A DNA stretch of 64,000 nt from Pectobacterium colocasium (GTDB lineage: Bacteria > Pseudomonadota > Gammaproteobacteria > Enterobacterales > Enterobacteriaceae): NCBI RefSeq assembly GCF_020181655.1, contig NZ_CP084032.1:992001-1056000 (forward strand), written 5' to 3'. The position numbers and the translations under genes were made by a program. Within the stretch, counting starts at the first letter, position 1. Every line of letters starts with the position of its first letter. The notes beneath the pieces are model-generated. The model was not told where the DNA came from. It made no database searches and was given only the letters and a program-made list of their open reading frames with translations. Below are positions 1 to 10,531 of this stretch, piece after piece.

Positions 1-209
1 AATTCTCGACGCCCGGCGTGTCCATTTTCATGATGGTGCCGTCTTATGGCGACGCCAGCCAGAACTTTAAACTGATGTTACAGTCTGCCCAGCGTATTGC
101 TGATGATGTTGGCGGCGTGGTGCAGGATGATGAACGTCGCATGATGACACCACAGAAGGTTGAATCCTACAAAGCCCGCATTCGCGATGTGCTGAAAGCC
201 AACGCCTGA
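1..209 (+). CDS. zipA: Cell division protein ZipA, C-terminal end (partial)
   Basis: The window opens inside this gene, in the frame that starts at base 3. The last 69 residues match the FtsZ-binding domain of ZipA: a [15 protein letters not shown] stretch, then [17 protein letters not shown] and the end motif RRMMTPQK followed by a short helix ending KANA. ZipA is an inner-membrane protein that tethers FtsZ filaments at the division site through this C-terminal domain. In most enterobacteria zipA is followed by ligA. Here no ligA follows; a terminator and then yjeH come next, which may mark a rearrangement or a lineage-specific order. The identity is clear from the C-terminus alone. Confidence 0.9.
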   Translation, partial: FSTPGVSIFMMVPSYGDASQNFKLMLQSAQRIADDVGGVVQDDERRMMTPQKVESYKARIRDVLKANA

Positions 210-297
210 TAGCACACTTGTGTGAACCTATAAAAGTATGTGACAGCGTCAAAAGCGTAGGCGAAAGCATAAAGGTTGTGAATTCAATGGGTGAGAG

Positions 298-324
298 AAG
301 CCTCCGTTAAGGGAGGCTTTTTTT
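298..324 (+). terminator. Rho-independent terminator after zipA
   Basis: The stem AAGCCTCC / GGAGGCTT has a six-base loop and is followed directly by a T-run. It would end the zipA transcript before yjeH. Confidence 0.85.
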
Positions 325-373
325 ATTCTTAGATCAAATCGTGGCGTAAAAAGGCAAGAAAAGGTGAAGCGTT

Positions 374-1627
374 GTGAGTGAAGCAAAAGGATTAAAACAA
401 GAGCTTGGTCTAATTCAGGGCGTGGGGCTGCTGTCGACTTCGTTGCTGGGGACGGGGGTGTTTGCGGTTCCTGCGTTGGTCGCGCAGCTGGCACAGCAAG
501 ATAGCCTGTGGGCATGGCCGATCTTGATCCTGCTTGTTTTTCCTATCGCCATCGGTTTTGCCGCTTTGGGGCAACATTTTCCTAATGCGGGCGGAGCCGC
601 GCATTTTGTGAATCTGGCTTTTGGTCCACGCATGGCGCGTGTGACTGGCTGGCTATTCCTCTCTGTTATTCCGCTAGGGCTACCTGCTGCTTTGCAGATT
701 GCCGCCGGGTTCTGGCAGGCAGCATTTGGCTGGAGTGATCTGGGGCTGCTCTGCGTACAACTGCTGACGCTGGGGGGGATCTGGCTGCTTGGCCTGCGCA
801 GCGCCGGATCCAGCGCCAACATTCAGATTATTATCGCGATGTTAGTGGTGGGGTTGGTTGTTGCTATCTGGTGGCAGGGCGATATTACGCCCACACACAT
901 TCCCTGGCCGTCGGTGAATGAGCTGTCATGGTCTAACACCTTTGGTGCGTTGGCCGTGATGTTCTGGTGCTTTGTGGGTCTTGAAGCTTTTGCCCATATG
1001 GCGACGGAGTTTCGGGTGCTGGAGCGGGATTTCCCACGGGCTTTACTCATCGGCATGCTGCTCGCAGGTGCAGTTTACTGGGGATGCACAGTGGCGGTAT
1101 TGCATTTTAAGGCTTACGGTGAGGGGATGGCGGCCACGGCGTCACTGCCGGGTATCGTTGTGCAATTGTTTGGTCAGCATGCGCTGTGGATCGCCTGCTT
1201 TGTCGGGTATTTGGCCTGCTTTGCCAGCGTGAATATCTACACGCAGGGCTTCGCCCGCCTCGTCTGGTCGCAGGCACCGAAAAGCAGTGCATTGGCAAAG
1301 CTGTCCGCGGGGCGGGCGCCGGTAAATGCGCTGTCAGTGGTCGTGAGCTGCTGCCTGGTGTGCAGCCTGTTGATTTACTGGCTCAGGCTACCTTTGGATC
1401 TGCTGATTGTGTACGCGAACGGCATCTTTGTGCTGATCTATCTGCTGTGTATGCTGGCTGGGTGGCGTTTACTGAAAGGACGTGCGCGCGTGATGGCGGC
1501 AATTGGCTGTTTGCTTTGCTGTGCGCTGTTGCTGATGATCGGCTGGAAATCGCTGTATGCGTTAATCATGCTGGTCGTGCTGTGGCTGTTCCTGCCGCGC
1601 AAGCAGGTTGAAGTGGTTTCTCACTGA
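374..1627 (+). CDS. yjeH: L-methionine/branched-chain amino acid exporter YjeH
   Basis: This 417-residue hydrophobic protein of the APC superfamily has about 12 membrane segments. It matches E. coli YjeH from the N-terminus (GLKQELGL, GLLSTSLLGTGVFAVPAL) through VTGWLFLSVIPLGLPAALQIAAGF and MFWCFVGLEAFAHMATEF to the LYALIMLVVLWLFLP end. YjeH exports methionine and branched-chain amino acids across the inner membrane. The start is a GTG; an AAGGTGAAG stretch lies ahead of it, and the E. coli protein begins at the equivalent place. The gene lies between a terminator and the convergent ubiK and looks monocistronic. Confidence 0.92.
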   Translation: MSEAKGLKQELGLIQGVGLLSTSLLGTGVFAVPALVAQLAQQDSLWAWPILILLVFPIAIGFAALGQHFPNAGGAAHFVNLAFGPRMARVTGWLFLSVIPLGLPAALQIAAGFWQAAFGWSDLGLLCVQLLTLGGIWLLGLRSAGSSANIQIIIAMLVVGLVVAIWWQGDITPTHIPWPSVNELSWSNTFGALAVMFWCFVGLEAFAHMATEFRVLERDFPRALLIGMLLAGAVYWGCTVAVLHFKAYGEGMAATASLPGIVVQLFGQHALWIACFVGYLACFASVNIYTQGFARLVWSQAPKSSALAKLSAGRAPVNALSVVVSCCLVCSLLIYWLRLPLDLLIVYANGIFVLIYLLCMLAGWRLLKGRARVMAAIGCLLCCALLLMIGWKSLYALIMLVVLWLFLPRKQVEVVSH

Positions 1628-1771
1628 GTCGTCTTATGCTGAGTTCTGTGGCGTGAAACCTGCGCGTTGGAGACGGTCGCGGTGGCGGCATCGGGAATCG
1701 AGCAACGCCCTGATTAGGGCGCTGCATCGCGATGTTACGAGCGGTTGTGATGAGACGAATTACTATGAGGA

Positions 1772-2053
1772 TTAGTCGTTTTCCGGCGCTGCGGCGGGTT
1801 TTTCTTCCGCAGAAAGTTTCGCTTCCAGCTCCGTCAGGCGCTGTTCCAGGCGGGCAATCTTCTCGCGCGTGCGGAGCAGAACCTGCGTCTGAATATCGAA
1901 CTCTTCACGGTTCACCAAATCCAATCGGGTCAGCTGTGCCTGCAAGACCTGACGAATCTTTTTCTCCACATCATCACCCAATTCCCGGATACCTTTTGGC
2001 ATAGATTCATGCACTTGACGGGCGATTTGCTCAATCTTCTTTGGGTCAATCAT
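1772..2053 (-). CDS. ubiK: Ubiquinone biosynthesis accessory factor UbiK (YqiC)
   Basis: The 93-residue acidic, helical protein starts [21 protein letters not shown] and has a C-terminal coiled coil ([18 protein letters not shown]), the layout of the BMFP family. UbiK helps the soluble Ubi complex, with UbiJ, in ubiquinone synthesis under aerobic conditions. The C-terminus has a PAAAPEND tail. In E. coli yqiC also lies near ribB and divergent from it, and that order is kept here. Identification is firm. Confidence 0.92.
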   Translation of the reverse strand: MIDPKKIEQIARQVHESMPKGIRELGDDVEKKIRQVLQAQLTRLDLVNREEFDIQTQVLLRTREKIARLEQRLTELEAKLSAEEKPAAAPEND

Positions 2054-2168
2054 GTCGCTTTCCTGATTAGGTTATGTAAAGTCACTACTACAGCAAGTGT
2101 AATGCGAGTGTAAGTGTAATGCGAGTCGTGGGATGGATAAACTAAATCTGCTCCCTGCGTTGCACATA

Positions 2169-2249
2169 TTCAGCATGATTTTGCTGTAATTCAGAATGGT
2201 TTTGCTGTAGTTCAGAATAGTTTTACTGCAATTCAGCATACGTTTTGCC
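2169..2249. repeat. 21-bp tandem repeat, nearly four copies
   Basis: Three full 21-base units and a partial fourth follow one another, each starting TTCAG(C/A)AT and containing TTTTGCTGTA or a variant. Unit starts are at 2169, 2190, 2211 and 2232. The array sits between the ubiK start and the FMN riboswitch. The period of two helical turns puts each copy on the same face of the DNA. Confidence 0.8.
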
Positions 2250-2310
2250 CTATTTCCTGCGGCGGATCAATTGCCCTGTTGAGGTATTAGCGTTATAGTA
2301 AATGCGCTTA

Positions 2311-2483
2311 TTCTCAGGGCGGGGTGTAATTCCCCACCGGCGGTAAACCAGTATCTATACTGGAAGCCCGCGAGCGCTCATGCTGTGTTTTTCGATGTTG
2401 ATTATCGATTTCGCAACGTGGGGTCAGCAGATCCGGTGTAATTCCGGAGCCGACGGTTATAGTCCGGATGGGAGAGAGTAACG
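2311..2483 (+). promoter_or_regulatory. FMN riboswitch (RFN element)
   Basis: The RFN consensus blocks are visible in order: TCAGGGCGGGGTG, then the CCCCACCGGCGGTAA block, AGCCCGCGAGCG, the GGGGTCAGCAGATCCGGTG block, and GCCGACGGTTATAGTCCGGATG ending GGGAGAGAGTAACG. A long variable hairpin lies in the middle. The element is about 130 nt ahead of ribB. It binds flavin mononucleotide and lowers ribB expression when FMN is abundant. Confidence 0.97.
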
Positions 2484-2610
2484 GTATCTGTCGGGCTACA
2501 TGCTCGCTCGCGTTATTTTTGCTAACTATTACTATGCAACCAGTCGTAATGGTTACTCCTCAAGCTCGCCCTGATTCTGGTAATTCATAATAACATTGAG
2601 GTTTTTTACC

Positions 2611-3264
2611 ATGAATCAGACATTACTTTCTGAATTTGGCAATCCGACTGAACGCGTAGAACGCGCACTTGATGCATTGCGTCATGGCCGCGGCGTGCTG
2701 GTGTTGGATGATGAAGATCGTGAAAACGAAGGTGACATGATCTTCTCCGCTGAAAATATGACCGTTGAACAAATGGCGCTGACGATTCGTCACGGTAGTG
2801 GCATCGTGTGCCTGTGCCTGACGGAAGAGCGTCGCCAGCAGTTAGAATTGCCAATGATGGTGGAGAAGAACTCCAGCCATTATCAAACGGCGTTCACGGT
2901 GACGATTGAAGCTGCCGAAGGCGTGACGACAGGCGTTTCCGCTGCCGACCGCCTGACCACCATTCGTGCCGCGATTGCGGATAACGCCAAGCCGAGCGAT
3001 CTGAATCGTCCTGGTCACGTATTCCCGCTGCGCGCCCAACCGGGTGGCGTATTAACGCGCGGTGGTCACACTGAAGCAACGGTAGACCTGATGACGCTGG
3101 CAGGTTTGAAACCGTCTGGCGTTCTGTGTGAACTGACGAACGATGATGGCTCAATGGCGCACGCGCCGGAAGTGATCGCGTTTGCCAAGCAGCACAACAT
3201 GCCGGTACTGACGATTGAAGATCTGGTGGCTTACCGCATTGCGGCAGAGCGCAAAGCCAGCTGA
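2611..3264 (+). CDS. ribB: 3,4-dihydroxy-2-butanone-4-phosphate synthase
   Basis: The enzyme converts ribulose 5-phosphate to 3,4-dihydroxy-2-butanone 4-phosphate and formate, the pentose branch of riboflavin synthesis. The 217-residue length equals the E. coli enzyme. The motif [10 protein letters not shown] near residue 35, RHGSG, the RPGHVFPL block and TRGGHTEA carry the metal- and substrate-binding residues. ATG 2611 was chosen over an in-frame ATG five codons earlier because it matches MNQTLLS of E. coli RibB and follows an ATTGAGG site. The gene is controlled by the upstream FMN riboswitch. Confidence 0.97.
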   Translation: MNQTLLSEFGNPTERVERALDALRHGRGVLVLDDEDRENEGDMIFSAENMTVEQMALTIRHGSGIVCLCLTEERRQQLELPMMVEKNSSHYQTAFTVTIEAAEGVTTGVSAADRLTTIRAAIADNAKPSDLNRPGHVFPLRAQPGGVLTRGGHTEATVDLMTLAGLKPSGVLCELTNDDGSMAHAPEVIAFAKQHNMPVLTIEDLVAYRIAAERKAS

Positions 3265-3286
3265 TTCACGCGGATACCACGCAAAC

Positions 3287-3312
3287 AAAAGGGCCGATTC
3301 ATCGGCCCTTTT
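3287..3312. terminator. Bidirectional terminator between ribB and tehB
   Basis: AAAAGGGCCGAT and ATCGGCCCTTTT form a 12-bp stem with a two-base gap and T-runs on both strands, between two convergent genes. Confidence 0.9.
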
Positions 3313-3350
3313 CTATTTAACGGGGTAGGTTTCTAATGGCCGGCCTGTGT

Positions 3351-4211
3351 TTATGGCTTTCTTGCCAGTAGTGTGGCAAAGCGCAGTTTGATGCGGTTGC
3401 CGTGTGCATCTGTCTTATGCAGTTCACCCATATCCTCGTTGTATTTGAGGATCTCCCAGTCGGCGTAATAGTTCTTCAGCTCACCTTCTTTAAAGGTAAA
3501 CGAGAAGGGCATCGGGCACGGGCAATCCTCCGTCGACATCGCGGCAATAATCAGGTTATAGCCACCGTTAACGGTGTTGTTCTGCATATTGCTGATGATG
3601 TGTGGAATACGGTCACGTTCCAGAAACATCAGCACGACGGTCGACAGGATAAAGTCGTACTGTTCTTTGATTTCCGCCAGATTGATGTTGTAAACGCCCG
3701 CCCGGATGTGTTCCAGCGCTTCGCTCTTGATGATGTTATTCAGCGAATCAATGCTCTGCTCGTGCTTGTCACAGGCCGTCACATCAAACCCACGCAGGTT
3801 CAGATACAGCGCATTACGCCCACCGCCGCAGCCTAAATCCAGCGTTTTGCCCGGATTGACGTACTGTACCGCGTTGATCACTTCGGAATGGGTGCGGGTC
3901 AGACCGTATTTCTTATGGTAGAAATCTTCCGCTGAACAGAAAAAGCTGAGCTGACATTCCAGATCGTCAGAGAAAGAAACGATGCGGTGCCACGCCTGTG
4001 GGGCGACAAACGGCGGCTGGTTCTGCTCGGAGAACCGGAACGTCTCCAGCGTCTCGCCGTCTTCAGTCAGCATGGAAAAGGTCATTTCCCCTTTCAACAC
4101 GGTCAGTTTTGCCCAGGTACCTTCCTGCGTGTTGTGCTTTTCCTGAAACGCAGCAGGCAGCGTCTGGCTGTTCCACTGCGGCATCTTCTTATAACAAATG
4201 AGATCTTGCAT
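3351..4211 (-). CDS. tehB: Tellurite resistance methyltransferase TehB, long form
   Basis: The 286-residue protein has two parts. Residues 1-90 form a small beta-rich cupin-like domain ([34 protein letters not shown]). From residue 90 on it is a SAM-dependent methyltransferase with the motif I sequence [14 protein letters not shown]. The same fused layout is known from Haemophilus TehB, which is also 286 residues; E. coli TehB lacks the N-terminal domain. TehB methylates tellurite and probably other soft oxyanions. The start at 4211 follows a GAGGTAAAG site. The upstream partner tehA is absent here. Confidence 0.9.
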   Translation of the reverse strand: MQDLICYKKMPQWNSQTLPAAFQEKHNTQEGTWAKLTVLKGEMTFSMLTEDGETLETFRFSEQNQPPFVAPQAWHRIVSFSDDLECQLSFFCSAEDFYHKKYGLTRTHSEVINAVQYVNPGKTLDLGCGGGRNALYLNLRGFDVTACDKHEQSIDSLNNIIKSEALEHIRAGVYNINLAEIKEQYDFILSTVVLMFLERDRIPHIISNMQNNTVNGGYNLIIAAMSTEDCPCPMPFSFTFKEGELKNYYADWEILKYNEDMGELHKTDAHGNRIKLRFATLLARKP

Positions 4212-4314
4212 CTTTACCTCTGTAAATTCCAAAAGCGATGGCTTTATTCTATTAACCCGCACGCTGACTGACCAGAAAACATGTATTTTAAATGCATTAT
4301 TTGTTTTTGCTGTG

Positions 4315-5478
4315 TCAGGCTGTAGTTACATTCGTCATGGTTCCACTCGCCGTGGAAAGCTGTCGCAGCAGCGGAAATGCCTCTTTCATCCGTTCACCGC
4401 CGACCACAAAGGCACGTAACATCTGCTGACTATCCAGCGCTTTCGCTACCATCCCCTGATCGTTCCATTCCTGCTGCCAGTGCAAGTCGCCACGCGTGGT
4501 ATCACCCGCCATCTGTAAAGGAAACAGCGGCGTCTTGATTTTCACCAGCATCGGCGGCAGTGTCAGGGACTCGCTGGCACCCAGCAGGTTCTTCGCCAGC
4601 GTCATGGCGCTGAGCTGAATGGGTTGCAGGAAGGGAAGGAGCTTACCGCCAATTTCCGCGCAGTCGCCCAGCGCATAAATCTGCGGATCGGTGGTCTGTA
4701 ACTGCGCATTAGTCTGAATGCCTTTCTGCACCGTTAACCCCGCCGCTTTCGCCAGCAATGTGTTGGCCTGCAAACCGATAGCGGAGATGATTTCGTCCAC
4801 CTCGACAGTTCGGCCATCGGTAAATGTGGCCAGCACGCCGGTTTCGGTTTTCTCCAACTGTTGCAGGGTCGTGTTCAGCAGCAGTGAAATCCCTTGTTGC
4901 GTAAGTGTAAAGTGCAGGCGCGCGCTGACTTCAGGCGGTATCAATGCCGGCAGAATGTGGCTGGCGCGGTCAACCAGTGTGACTTGTTTTCCCGCGCGAC
5001 CCAAATCCATCGCCAATTCGGTGCCGATGAGTCCGGCTCCGAGCACCAGTACGTGCTTGGCTTGCCAGAGGCGACGTTCATGGGCGCGGTATTCTTGCTG
5101 GCTATTGAGCGTCAGCATATGTTCACGTCCCGGAATTGGCGGCATGATGGCGCTCGCTCCCGTTGCGAACACCAGCTTATGGTAATCGTAACGCTCCGTA
5201 CCACAGACGACCTGTTGCGTATGGCGATCAATGGCGGTGACACGCGTATTGGCCAGCAGCGTAATGCGGTTTTCTTCGGCAAACGCGGTGGCCTGCATCT
5301 TGGTCAGATCGTCGGCGTGCTGTTGCAGGCTCATCACATGGTTTAAATCCGGTTTGTTGTACTCATCGCCGCTGTCGGCGGTGATCAGGCGGATGGGGCA
5401 GTGCGCATCCAGCTTGCGTAGCTGCCGGATGAGCTGGCGGGCGGCGAAGCCCGCGCCAATAATCACGATATCTTTCAT
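4315..5478 (-). CDS. norW: Nitric oxide reductase FlRd-NAD(+) reductase NorW
   Basis: The 387-residue flavoprotein passes electrons from NADH to the rubredoxin domain of NorV. It has an N-terminal FAD-binding [13 protein letters not shown] motif, an NAD-binding motif [16 protein letters not shown] near residue 150, and the second FAD motif IYALGDCAE. The start at 5478 follows an AGGAGAGGA site and lies 10 bases after norV, so the two are cotranscribed. A farther upstream in-frame start would run into norV and is unlikely. Confidence 0.95.
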   Translation of the reverse strand: MKDIVIIGAGFAARQLIRQLRKLDAHCPIRLITADSGDEYNKPDLNHVMSLQQHADDLTKMQATAFAEENRITLLANTRVTAIDRHTQQVVCGTERYDYHKLVFATGASAIMPPIPGREHMLTLNSQQEYRAHERRLWQAKHVLVLGAGLIGTELAMDLGRAGKQVTLVDRASHILPALIPPEVSARLHFTLTQQGISLLLNTTLQQLEKTETGVLATFTDGRTVEVDEIISAIGLQANTLLAKAAGLTVQKGIQTNAQLQTTDPQIYALGDCAEIGGKLLPFLQPIQLSAMTLAKNLLGASESLTLPPMLVKIKTPLFPLQMAGDTTRGDLHWQQEWNDQGMVAKALDSQQMLRAFVVGGERMKEAFPLLRQLSTASGTMTNVTTA

Positions 5479-5488
5479 CGTCCTCTCC

Positions 5489-6973
5489 TTAGCGAATCGG
5501 ATTGAAAACGTCTTTACCCAGCCCGCATTCTGGGCACAGGAAGCTGTCTGGTACGTCCGACCATTGGGTGCCAGGTGTAACATCCTGCATCGGCTCGCCC
5601 AGTGTCGGATCGTAAATCCACTGGCAGACGCTGCACTGCATACAGCCGCTTTCTGACTGCACCGCTGCGACTTCACTGCAACCACAGGCGCTCTCCGTTG
5701 GCGTGTTCACCGGTTGTGGCGCGGCGACCTGTTTTACGGGGGAAATGACGCGACGGGCAGGCGTATCATCCAACGGATGCAGCGCCCACTGACGAGCGAT
5801 TTCGCGGCCGTGTTCGCGGCAAATTTCCAGTGCGGAACCGTCAGGACGCCACTTGGTTTTCAGCGCCAGCGTGGTTTCAAAACCGGCATCCATCAGACGG
5901 GTTTGAATGCGATCTACCGCACCGCCGTTCCAGCCGTAGCTGCCGAACGCCGAGGCTTTCTTGTTTTGGAAACGCAGGCCGGTGATCTCTTCCAGCATGG
6001 CGGCAACCTTCGGCATCATCACGTTATTCATGGTGGACGAACCGACTAATACACCTTTCGAGCGGAAGACCTGCGTCAGGATTTCGTTCTTATCGTGGCG
6101 GGCGACGTTATAGATTTTCACCGCGACGCCGGGGTCAACATCGTTGATGCCTTGTGCAATGGCGTCGGCCATCATGCGGGTGTTATTGGACATGGTGTCG
6201 TAAAACAGCGTGATGCGATCTTCCTGATAGCTGTCCGCCCATTTCAGATACAGGTGGATGATCTGGGCAGGATCGTCACGCCAGACCACGCCGTGTGAGG
6301 TCGCCACCATCGACAGCGGGAGGTTGAAACCCAGCACTTCGTGGATCTTGGCGGTGACTAAGCGGCTGAACGGCGTCAGAATGTTGGCGAAATAGCGCTG
6401 GCATTGTTCGAACAGTTCTGTCTGATCCACTTCGTCATTGAACAGGTGTTCATCGCAGTAGTGCTGGCCGAACGCATCGTTACTGAACAGCACGGCATCC
6501 TCGGTCATGTAGGTCATCATACTGTCCGGCCAGTGCAGCATTGGCGTCTCGATAAAGATCAACTGCTTGCCGTTACCGATATCCAGCGTGTCGCCAGTTT
6601 TGACCGTATGGAAATGCCACTCAGGGTGATGATGGTGGCCAGTGATGGAATCGATCGCGTTGTGAGTACAGTAAATCGGTGTGTTGGGAATACGAGCCAT
6701 CAGCTCGCTCAGCGCGCCGGCGTGATCTTCTTCGGCGTGGTTGATCACAATGTAGTCAATCGTGTTCAGATCCACTTCCGCCATCAGGTTCTGCACAAAA
6801 TCGCGGCTGAATTTGTGATCGACGGTATCGATCAGCACGGTTTTTTCTTCGCGGATTAGGTAACTGTTGTAGCTGCTGCCTTGCAGCGTTTTGTACTCTG
6901 TGCCGTGAAAATCGCGCACTTCCCAGTCGCGTTGTCCAACCCAGTGGATATTGTTCTTAACGTGAATTGCCAT
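5489..6973 (-). CDS. norV: Anaerobic nitric oxide reductase flavorubredoxin NorV
   Basis: NorV reduces nitric oxide to nitrous oxide in the cytoplasm without oxygen. Three domains are visible: a di-iron metallo-beta-lactamase-like domain with HAEEDHAGA near residue 80, a flavodoxin domain from about 255 ([25 protein letters not shown]), and a C-terminal rubredoxin with two CxxC pairs (CSVC and CPEC). The 494-residue length is slightly above the 479 of E. coli because the linker before the rubredoxin is longer and contains an extra CGC motif. A sigma-54 promoter and NorR sites lie upstream. Confidence 0.96.
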   Translation of the reverse strand: MAIHVKNNIHWVGQRDWEVRDFHGTEYKTLQGSSYNSYLIREEKTVLIDTVDHKFSRDFVQNLMAEVDLNTIDYIVINHAEEDHAGALSELMARIPNTPIYCTHNAIDSITGHHHHPEWHFHTVKTGDTLDIGNGKQLIFIETPMLHWPDSMMTYMTEDAVLFSNDAFGQHYCDEHLFNDEVDQTELFEQCQRYFANILTPFSRLVTAKIHEVLGFNLPLSMVATSHGVVWRDDPAQIIHLYLKWADSYQEDRITLFYDTMSNNTRMMADAIAQGINDVDPGVAVKIYNVARHDKNEILTQVFRSKGVLVGSSTMNNVMMPKVAAMLEEITGLRFQNKKASAFGSYGWNGGAVDRIQTRLMDAGFETTLALKTKWRPDGSALEICREHGREIARQWALHPLDDTPARRVISPVKQVAAPQPVNTPTESACGCSEVAAVQSESGCMQCSVCQWIYDPTLGEPMQDVTPGTQWSDVPDSFLCPECGLGKDVFNPIR

Positions 6974-7018
6974 GTTCTGAAACCTCAATAGTCGTATACG
7001 GGAATATGCTGTAGAGAA

Positions 7019-7035
7019 TGCAGAAAATGTGCCAA
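7019..7035 (-). promoter_or_regulatory. Sigma-54 promoter of norVW
   Basis: On the minus strand the sequence TTGGCACATTTTCTGCA has the GG of the -24 element and the GC of the -12 element exactly ten bases apart, the invariant sigma-54 spacing. It lies about 45 bases ahead of norV and next to the NorR enhancer cluster. Confidence 0.85.
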
Positions 7036-7077
7036 TTTTTAAACTATTGATTTATAAAGATTTAATAAATAGTTGTT

Positions 7078-7133
7078 GTCAAAATGACATGTTTTATCTA
7101 TTGTCTTAATGACACAGATTCTGTCATTAGGAC
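7078..7133. promoter_or_regulatory. Three NorR enhancer sites
   Basis: Three copies of the GT-N7-AC core used by NorR are present: GTCAAAATGAC (7078-7088), GTCTTAATGAC (7103-7113) and GTCATTAGGAC (7123-7133). Three sites between divergent norR and norV is the arrangement known in E. coli, where three NorR hexamer-nucleation sites are needed. The last site nearly touches the norR start codon, so binding may also repress norR. Confidence 0.82.
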
Positions 7134-7138
7134 ACACC

Positions 7139-8677
7139 ATGACACTCTCCATTAATGCCCTTGCCCGTATCGCTATCGAGTTGCAAATGGGGCTATCGAA
7201 TCAGGATCGTTTTCAGCGCTTGATTAACAGCCTGCGCCAGCTGTTGCGCTGTGATGCCTCGGCGCTGCTGCGTTATGAAAATCAGCTGTTTCGCCCGTTG
7301 GCGATCGACGGTCTGGCGCCGGACGTGCTGGGGCGACGCTTTCGCCTGTCCGATCATCCCCGTCTGGAGGCCATTGCCCGTGCGGGCGATGTGGTGCGCT
7401 TTCCGGCAGATAGCCAGCTTCCCGATCCCTATGACGGCCTGATCCCCAGTCAGGAAGATCTTAAGGTGCATGCTTGCGTCGGCTTGCCGCTGTTTGCTAA
7501 TCAGAATCTGATCGGTGCGCTGACTGTGGACGGCATGGATCCCTGTCAGTTCGACCATTTTAGCGATGAAGAACTGCGGCTGGTGGGGGCGATGGCGGCG
7601 GCGGCGCTGAGCAATGCGCTGTTGATGGAACGTCTTGAGCGACAGTTGCCCGCCCCGGTGCGTGCCGAAAGTCCGGCAGCGGAAAGCGTGGAGGAAATGG
7701 TAGGGCTGTCGGAACCGATGCAGCGGCTTAAGAAGGAAGTCGATATTGTCGCGGGTTCCGATCTGAACGTGCTGATTATGGGAGAAACCGGCGTCGGTAA
7801 AGAGCTGGTGGCGCGGGCGATTCATCGCGGTTCCTGCCGGGCAGCGCATCCTCTGGTCTATCTGAACTGCGCCGCGCTACCGGAATCGGTGGCGGAGAGT
7901 GAGCTGTTTGGTCATGTGAAGGGCGCGTTTACCGGAGCGATCCATCATCGCACCGGCAAGTTTGAAATGGCGGATAACGGCACGCTGTTTCTGGATGAGA
8001 TTGGCGAACTGTCGCTGACGCTACAGGCGAAGCTGCTGCGCGTATTGCAGTACGGCGATCTCCAGCGCGTGGGTGATGACAATAGCCTGAAAGTGAACGT
8101 GCGCGTGCTGGCGGCGACCAACCGTGACTTGCGGCAGGCGGTGCTGGATGGCGCTTTTCGTGCTGACTTGTTCCACCGTCTGAGCGTGTTCCCGCTATCC
8201 GTACCGCCGCTGCGCGAGCGTCGTCAGGATGTGGCGCTGTTGGCGGGGTTCTTCTGTGAGCGCAGCCGCGTGCAACTGGGGCTGGCGCGTCTGGCGTTAA
8301 CGGCCGACGCGGGCGCGCTATTGGAACAGTACGACTGGCCGGGGAATGTGCGCGAGCTGGAACACGCCATTTACCGTGCCACCGTGCTGGCGAGAGCAGG
8401 ACAGGAATCGGGCGAGGTGCTGTTGGGGCGTGAGCATTTCAATCTTGAGCTTCCCTCCCTGCCTGTTCATGCCGCCGCAGGGGCGTCGAGCGCTATCGAC
8501 ACGGCACCAGCGTCTTTCATCAAAGGGGGGCTGCGAGAAGCAACGGACGACTATCAGCGTCGAGTCATCCAACAAACGCTGGCACGCCATGAGGGCAACT
8601 GGTCATCCTGCGCAAGGGAACTTGAACTAGACAGCGGCAACCTGCATCGGCTGGCGAAGCGGTTGGGCATCAAATAA
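7139..8677 (+). CDS. norR: Nitric-oxide-responsive sigma-54 activator NorR
   Basis: The 512-residue regulator has an N-terminal GAF domain (residues 1-180) that senses NO through a mononuclear iron. A central AAA+ domain has Walker A GETGVGKE, the sigma-54 contact loop GAFTGA and Walker [13 protein letters not shown]-terminal Fis-type helix-turn-helix reads [29 protein letters not shown] 7139 matches the E. coli start; an in-frame ATG ten codons earlier would put a NorR site inside the coding region. It activates norVW transcription with sigma-54 RNA polymerase. Confidence 0.96.
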   Translation: MTLSINALARIAIELQMGLSNQDRFQRLINSLRQLLRCDASALLRYENQLFRPLAIDGLAPDVLGRRFRLSDHPRLEAIARAGDVVRFPADSQLPDPYDGLIPSQEDLKVHACVGLPLFANQNLIGALTVDGMDPCQFDHFSDEELRLVGAMAAAALSNALLMERLERQLPAPVRAESPAAESVEEMVGLSEPMQRLKKEVDIVAGSDLNVLIMGETGVGKELVARAIHRGSCRAAHPLVYLNCAALPESVAESELFGHVKGAFTGAIHHRTGKFEMADNGTLFLDEIGELSLTLQAKLLRVLQYGDLQRVGDDNSLKVNVRVLAATNRDLRQAVLDGAFRADLFHRLSVFPLSVPPLRERRQDVALLAGFFCERSRVQLGLARLALTADAGALLEQYDWPGNVRELEHAIYRATVLARAGQESGEVLLGREHFNLELPSLPVHAAAGASSAIDTAPASFIKGGLREATDDYQRRVIQQTLARHEGNWSSCARELELDSGNLHRLAKRLGIK

Positions 8678-8681
8678 AAAA

Positions 8682-8700
8682 CGCCCCGAAAATCGGGGCG
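8682..8700 (-). terminator. Terminator for leftward transcripts (fumarase side)
   Basis: CGCCCCGA / TCGGGGCG has a three-base loop; on the minus strand it is followed by six Ts. It begins only four bases after the norR stop, so it may also mark the norR 3' end. Confidence 0.75.
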
Positions 8701-8737
8701 CTGTAGACCGCAGACAAACCTATTTACCGAACGAAAA

Positions 8738-8842
8738 CGGGAGTAACGGAATAGAAGAGTAAAGCGTTTGCGCCATGGATGGCGCAAGCCGAGCGCACAT
8801 GGACGTGTTTACAGCGACTTTACGATCTATCCGTTACTCCCG
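8738..8842. repeat. 105-bp composite inverted-repeat element
   Basis: Perfect 13-bp outer arms CGGGAGTAACGGA and TCCGTTACTCCCG enclose imperfect continuations of those arms. In the middle is a separate perfect palindrome with arms TTGCGCCA and TGGCGCAA around TGGA. The element fills the gap between the norR terminator and the fumarase stop. It has no ORF and looks like an interspersed intergenic repeat; that it recurs elsewhere in the genome is inference. Confidence 0.65.
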
Positions 8843-8887
8843 CTCGGCTGGCGTTAGCTACTAACCTCTAATCACAGTAAGAGTGAG

Positions 8888-10531
8888 TTAACCGCATTTC
8901 ACGCACTTGGCGCTCTGGATCACCTGGAAGAAATCGTTGCCTTTATCATCGACCAGAATAAAGGCTGGGAAATCTTCAACTTCGATTTTCCAGATAGCTT
9001 CCATACCCAGCTCCGGGTATTCCACGCAGGTCAGGCTCTTGATACTGTTTTGCGCCAAAATCGCTGCCGGGCCGCCGATGCTGCCGAGGTAGAAGCCGCC
9101 ATGTTTATGGCACGCGTCGGTTACTTGCTGGCTGCGGTTGCCTTTCGCCAGCATGATCATGCTGCCGCCGTTGGCTTGCAGTAAATCGACGTAGGAATCC
9201 ATGCGGCCAGCGGTGGTTGGGCCTAATGAACCGGATGGATAACCTTCTGGCGTTTTCGCCGGCCCCGCGTAGTAAATCGGGTGATCTTTGATGTACTGCG
9301 GCAGGCCTTCGCCGTTATCCAGACGTTCTTTCAACTTGGCGTGAGCAATATCACGACCAACGATGATGGTGCCAGTCAGGGAAAGACGGGTGGATACGGG
9401 GTACTGCGACAGCGTCTTCAGGATCTCGGCCATCGGGCGATTCAGGTCGATTTTAACCGCATCGCCTTCGCCCGTTTCACGCAGGTGCTCAGGGATATAT
9501 TTACCTGGATTCTGCTCTAACTGCTCCAGCCAGACGCCCTTGCGGTTGATCTTGCCTTTGATGTTACGGTCAGCCGAGCAGGACACGCCCATACCAACAG
9601 GGCAAGAGGCGCCGTGGCGTGGCAGGCGGATAATCCGCACGTCGTGCGCAAAATATTTACCGCCGAACTGCGCGCCCAGACCCAGATCGCGTGCGGCTTC
9701 CAGAATTTCCTGTTCCAGCGCGACATCACGAAACGCCTGACCATGTTCATTGCCTTCTGTCGGCAGTTCGTCGTAGTACTTGGTTGACGCCAGCTTAACG
9801 GTTTTCAGCGTAGTTTCTGCCGAGGTGCCGCCAATGACAAACGCGATGTGGTACGGCGGACAGGCCGCAGTGCCCAGCGAGCGCATTTTCTCGATCAGGA
9901 AACTTTTCAGTTTACCCGGCGTCAGCAGCGCTTTGGTTTCCTGATACAGATAGGTTTTGTTAGCGGAACCGCCGCCTTTGGTGACGAACAGGAATTTATA
10001 GTCCTCGCCCTCGGTGCTGTAGAGGTCAATCTGCGCAGGCAGGTTAGTGCCGGTGTTGACCTCTTTGTACATGTCCAGCGCGGCGTTCTGCGAGTAACGC
10101 AGGTTGTCTTCAATGAACGTATTGTAAACGCCCTTGGACAGCGCCTCGGCGTCGTTACCGCCGGTCCAGACGTTCTGGCCTTTTTTGCCGACGATGATCG
10201 CCGTACCGGTATCCTGACAGGTCGGCAGGATGCCCTTGGCGGAAATTTCTGAGTTGCGCAGGAATTGCAGGGCAACGTATTTATCGTTTTCGCTGGCTTC
10301 CGGATCGCTAAGAATATCGGCAACTTGCTGCTGGTGAGCGGGGCGGAGCATGAAAGAGGCATCGTGGAAGGCTTGCTGAGCCAGAAGCGTCAGTGCCGCT
10401 GGATCGATCTTCAGGATGTCCTGACCTTCAAACTGGGCGACAGAGACAAAATCGCTGCTCAGCAGGCGATATTCGGTGTCATCTTTACTGAGTGGAAAAG
10501 GATCTTGGTAATAGAAGGGTTTATTCGACAT
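8888..10531 (-). CDS. fumA: Class I (iron-sulfur) fumarate hydratase, FumA/FumB type
   Basis: The 547-residue enzyme interconverts fumarate and L-malate in the cytoplasm using an oxygen-sensitive [4Fe-4S] cluster. It matches E. coli FumA/FumB in length and along its whole sequence, including [17 protein letters not shown], the KGGGSANK block, [20 protein letters not shown] and [15 protein letters not shown], and ends in KCVKCG. The start MSNKPFYYQ at 10531 matches the family; the 14 codons ahead of it in frame are probably leader. The sequence alone does not separate fumA from fumB. A leftward terminator lies downstream beyond the 105-bp repeat. Confidence 0.92.
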   Translation of the reverse strand: MSNKPFYYQDPFPLSKDDTEYRLLSSDFVSVAQFEGQDILKIDPAALTLLAQQAFHDASFMLRPAHQQQVADILSDPEASENDKYVALQFLRNSEISAKGILPTCQDTGTAIIVGKKGQNVWTGGNDAEALSKGVYNTFIEDNLRYSQNAALDMYKEVNTGTNLPAQIDLYSTEGEDYKFLFVTKGGGSANKTYLYQETKALLTPGKLKSFLIEKMRSLGTAACPPYHIAFVIGGTSAETTLKTVKLASTKYYDELPTEGNEHGQAFRDVALEQEILEAARDLGLGAQFGGKYFAHDVRIIRLPRHGASCPVGMGVSCSADRNIKGKINRKGVWLEQLEQNPGKYIPEHLRETGEGDAVKIDLNRPMAEILKTLSQYPVSTRLSLTGTIIVGRDIAHAKLKERLDNGEGLPQYIKDHPIYYAGPAKTPEGYPSGSLGPTTAGRMDSYVDLLQANGGSMIMLAKGNRSQQVTDACHKHGGFYLGSIGGPAAILAQNSIKSLTCVEYPELGMEAIWKIEVEDFPAFILVDDKGNDFFQVIQSAKCVKCG

